In this document: in pieces, positions 63,160 to 64,000 of the stretch | Position numbering within the stretch: the stretch's first letter is position 1 | How the letters are laid out: each line of letters begins with the position of its first letter | Assembly: GCA_023334545.1 (NCBI GenBank) | Contig: JAADVB010000059.1 | Span: 19,524-83,523, forward strand | Source of the DNA: Salisapilia sapeloensis | Lineage: Eukaryota > Oomycota > Peronosporomycetes > Peronosporales > Salisapiliaceae | Length of the DNA stretch: 64,000 nt | Reading direction: 5' to 3' | The notes under the pieces: model-generated | What the model saw: the letters and a program-made list of their open reading frames with translations, nothing else | The model's database searches: none | Told to the model about the DNA's origin: nothing | Position numbers and translations under genes: made by a program

Positions 63160-64000
63160 ATGAAAGTCACTGCTTTCTCAGTATCCCTGCTAGCATCCTT
63201 GGGTGCTACATCCGGAGATGAAAATCCTCTCATGTGCCAAGAAGATATGGGAGGCAAGTGTGGTGACAGCAGTCAGCCTCAAGAATGGAATTGCTGTATG
63301 TCTGGATACTGCCAACCGTGGAACAGCGAGTACTATCAATGCGTCGAGAAGCCTGACAACTGCCCGATCCAAGAAACGGATATCGATTACTATGGCAATG
63401 ATATCGAGACCATCAAGGACATCTTCCCTTGGGAATGCTGCGATAAATGCAACGAAAACGATGAATGTAAAGGGTATACTTTTGTCAATGAAAACGACGA
63501 TGGCCAATCTGCGTGCTACTTGAAGTCAGCGATGACTATGCAAGCACGAGCAGAGAAGAAAGGAGCTGTCTCTGCGCATGTCAACGAAGAAGGAAGTTGC
63601 GTTAGCCCTGGCCAGGTCTGTGGAGATGCGACGGATCAACTCTGTTGCGAAGCGTCTAGCGTTTGCACACCATGGACTACCGGAACATATCGATGCATCG
63701 ATATTCCTATGGACTGCCCAGACCAAGAGCCAGACATCGATTACTATGGAAACGATCTAGAGACCGTTAAAGGTGTCTTGCCCTGGGTGTGCTGTGATAT
63801 GTGCAATGCTGACGAACACTGTGCCGGATACACATTTGTGGCTGACAACGACGATGGACTATCGGCTTGCTACCTCAAGACGGCCATGACCGACGAGTCT
63901 CGCGTTGAGAAGCAAGGAGCTGTGTCGGCCGTCGTGCGCAATGAGCCGAGCTCAGGCTGCGACCAAGCCGTCGGCGACTCGTGTGGTAACTCGGACGGCA
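63160..64000 (+). CDS. CBEL-like secreted protein with tandem Cys-rich and PAN/Apple-like modules (3' truncated)
   Basis: The frame from the ATG at 63160 is open to the window end, 280 codons, so it is not visible as a closed ORF. Residues 1-19 (MKVTAFSVSLLASLGATSG) are a signal peptide. Two complete repeats follow, and the third begins at the edge. Each has a short Cys-rich unit of the pattern C-G-...-CC-...-C-...-W-...-Y-x-C, like a cellulose-binding module (CBM1), then DIDYYGND[IL]ET[IV]K and a PAN/Apple-type domain (PWxCCDxCNxxxxCxGYTFV...CYLK[ST]AMT). This order matches CBEL, the cellulose-binding elicitor lectin of Phytophthora cell walls, and its relatives. It is predicted to be secreted and to bind cellulose or carbohydrate. 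The repeats are close copies, indicating a recent internal duplication. The C-terminus is outside the window. Confidence 0.85.
   Translation, partial: MKVTAFSVSLLASLGATSGDENPLMCQEDMGGKCGDSSQPQEWNCCMSGYCQPWNSEYYQCVEKPDNCPIQETDIDYYGNDIETIKDIFPWECCDKCNENDECKGYTFVNENDDGQSACYLKSAMTMQARAEKKGAVSAHVNEEGSCVSPGQVCGDATDQLCCEASSVCTPWTTGTYRCIDIPMDCPDQEPDIDYYGNDLETVKGVLPWVCCDMCNADEHCAGYTFVADNDDGLSACYLKTAMTDESRVEKQGAVSAVVRNEPSSGCDQAVGDSCGNSDG

Noticed and set aside
62834-63163. 109-codon + strand frame before the CBEL-like gene
   Set aside because: It ends four bases into the next gene's start and has no homology, signal peptide or splice link.
1-64000. tRNA, rRNA, CRISPR, insertion sequences, retroelements
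   Set aside because: No cloverleaf B-box, rRNA core, direct-repeat array, terminal repeats, reverse transcriptase or transposase motif was seen on either strand.

Overview
This window is nuclear DNA from a eukaryote, most likely an oomycete (stramenopile) that makes flagellated zoospores. Evidence for this: most genes carry very short GT-AG introns (usually 50-63 nt, donors GTAYG or GTGYG, often a CTAAC/CTAAT-like branch site); a secreted protein with tandem Cys-rich and PAN/Apple-like modules of the CBEL type lies at the right edge; there is a protein with C-x2-H-GGGRRC zinc repeats of the type annotated 'WRKY19-like' in oomycetes, and a PX-RING protein; and an IFT46 gene implies flagella. 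Genus and species cannot be decided from the sequence. No mobile element, CRISPR array, rRNA or tRNA was seen.

Layout. 1-7540: the 3' part of a DEAH-box helicase, an intronless Asp/Glu-racemase-like gene, and DNA topoisomerase II (minus). 7684-16387: two membrane-anchored extracytoplasmic carbohydrate-active proteins, a very large GH43-like/EF-hand protein and a GH5 glucanase whose frame is broken by one missing base. 16564-23898: PET191/COA5 (minus), a STIMATE/TMEM110-like membrane protein, a YCII protein, a kinase-like protein with an acidic N-terminus (minus), exosome subunit RRP43, and a serine carboxypeptidase. 24037-29957: the zinc-repeat protein (minus), a ubiquitin-like plus BTB fusion, and fidgetin-like 1 (minus). 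30084-37660: a ModF-like ABC ATPase, betaine-aldehyde-type dehydrogenase (minus), a coiled-coil/helical protein that may be ATRIP, and a CotH-like membrane protein. 37733-44190: an SLC35C2-like transporter (minus), a PX-RING protein, a membrane-anchored kinase-like protein (minus) and a WDTC1-like WD40/TPR protein. 44282-52242: a candidate micro-gene, a PH-EDR2 protein with many small 5' exons (minus), PAAF1 (minus), a PDI with HDEL, and eIF2B-gamma-like (minus). 52345-64000: a Mid1/FAM155-like secreted protein, IFT46 (minus), ATG2, and the CBEL-like gene cut by the window end.

Genes are packed tightly, commonly as divergent pairs sharing 100-600 bp of upstream DNA and convergent pairs only 30-120 bp apart. 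Several genes belong to shared processes: DNA maintenance (TOP2, FIGNL1, possible ATRIP), the ER and secretory pathway (PDI, SLC35C2-like, kinase-like membrane protein), calcium entry (STIMATE-like, Mid1/FAM155-like), proteostasis and RNA turnover (PAAF1, WDTC1-like, PX-RING, RRP43, ATG2). There is no operon logic, so neighbours should not be read as a functional unit. Exon models were built by hand from splice signals, frame continuity and remembered family sequences, so boundaries need transcript support.
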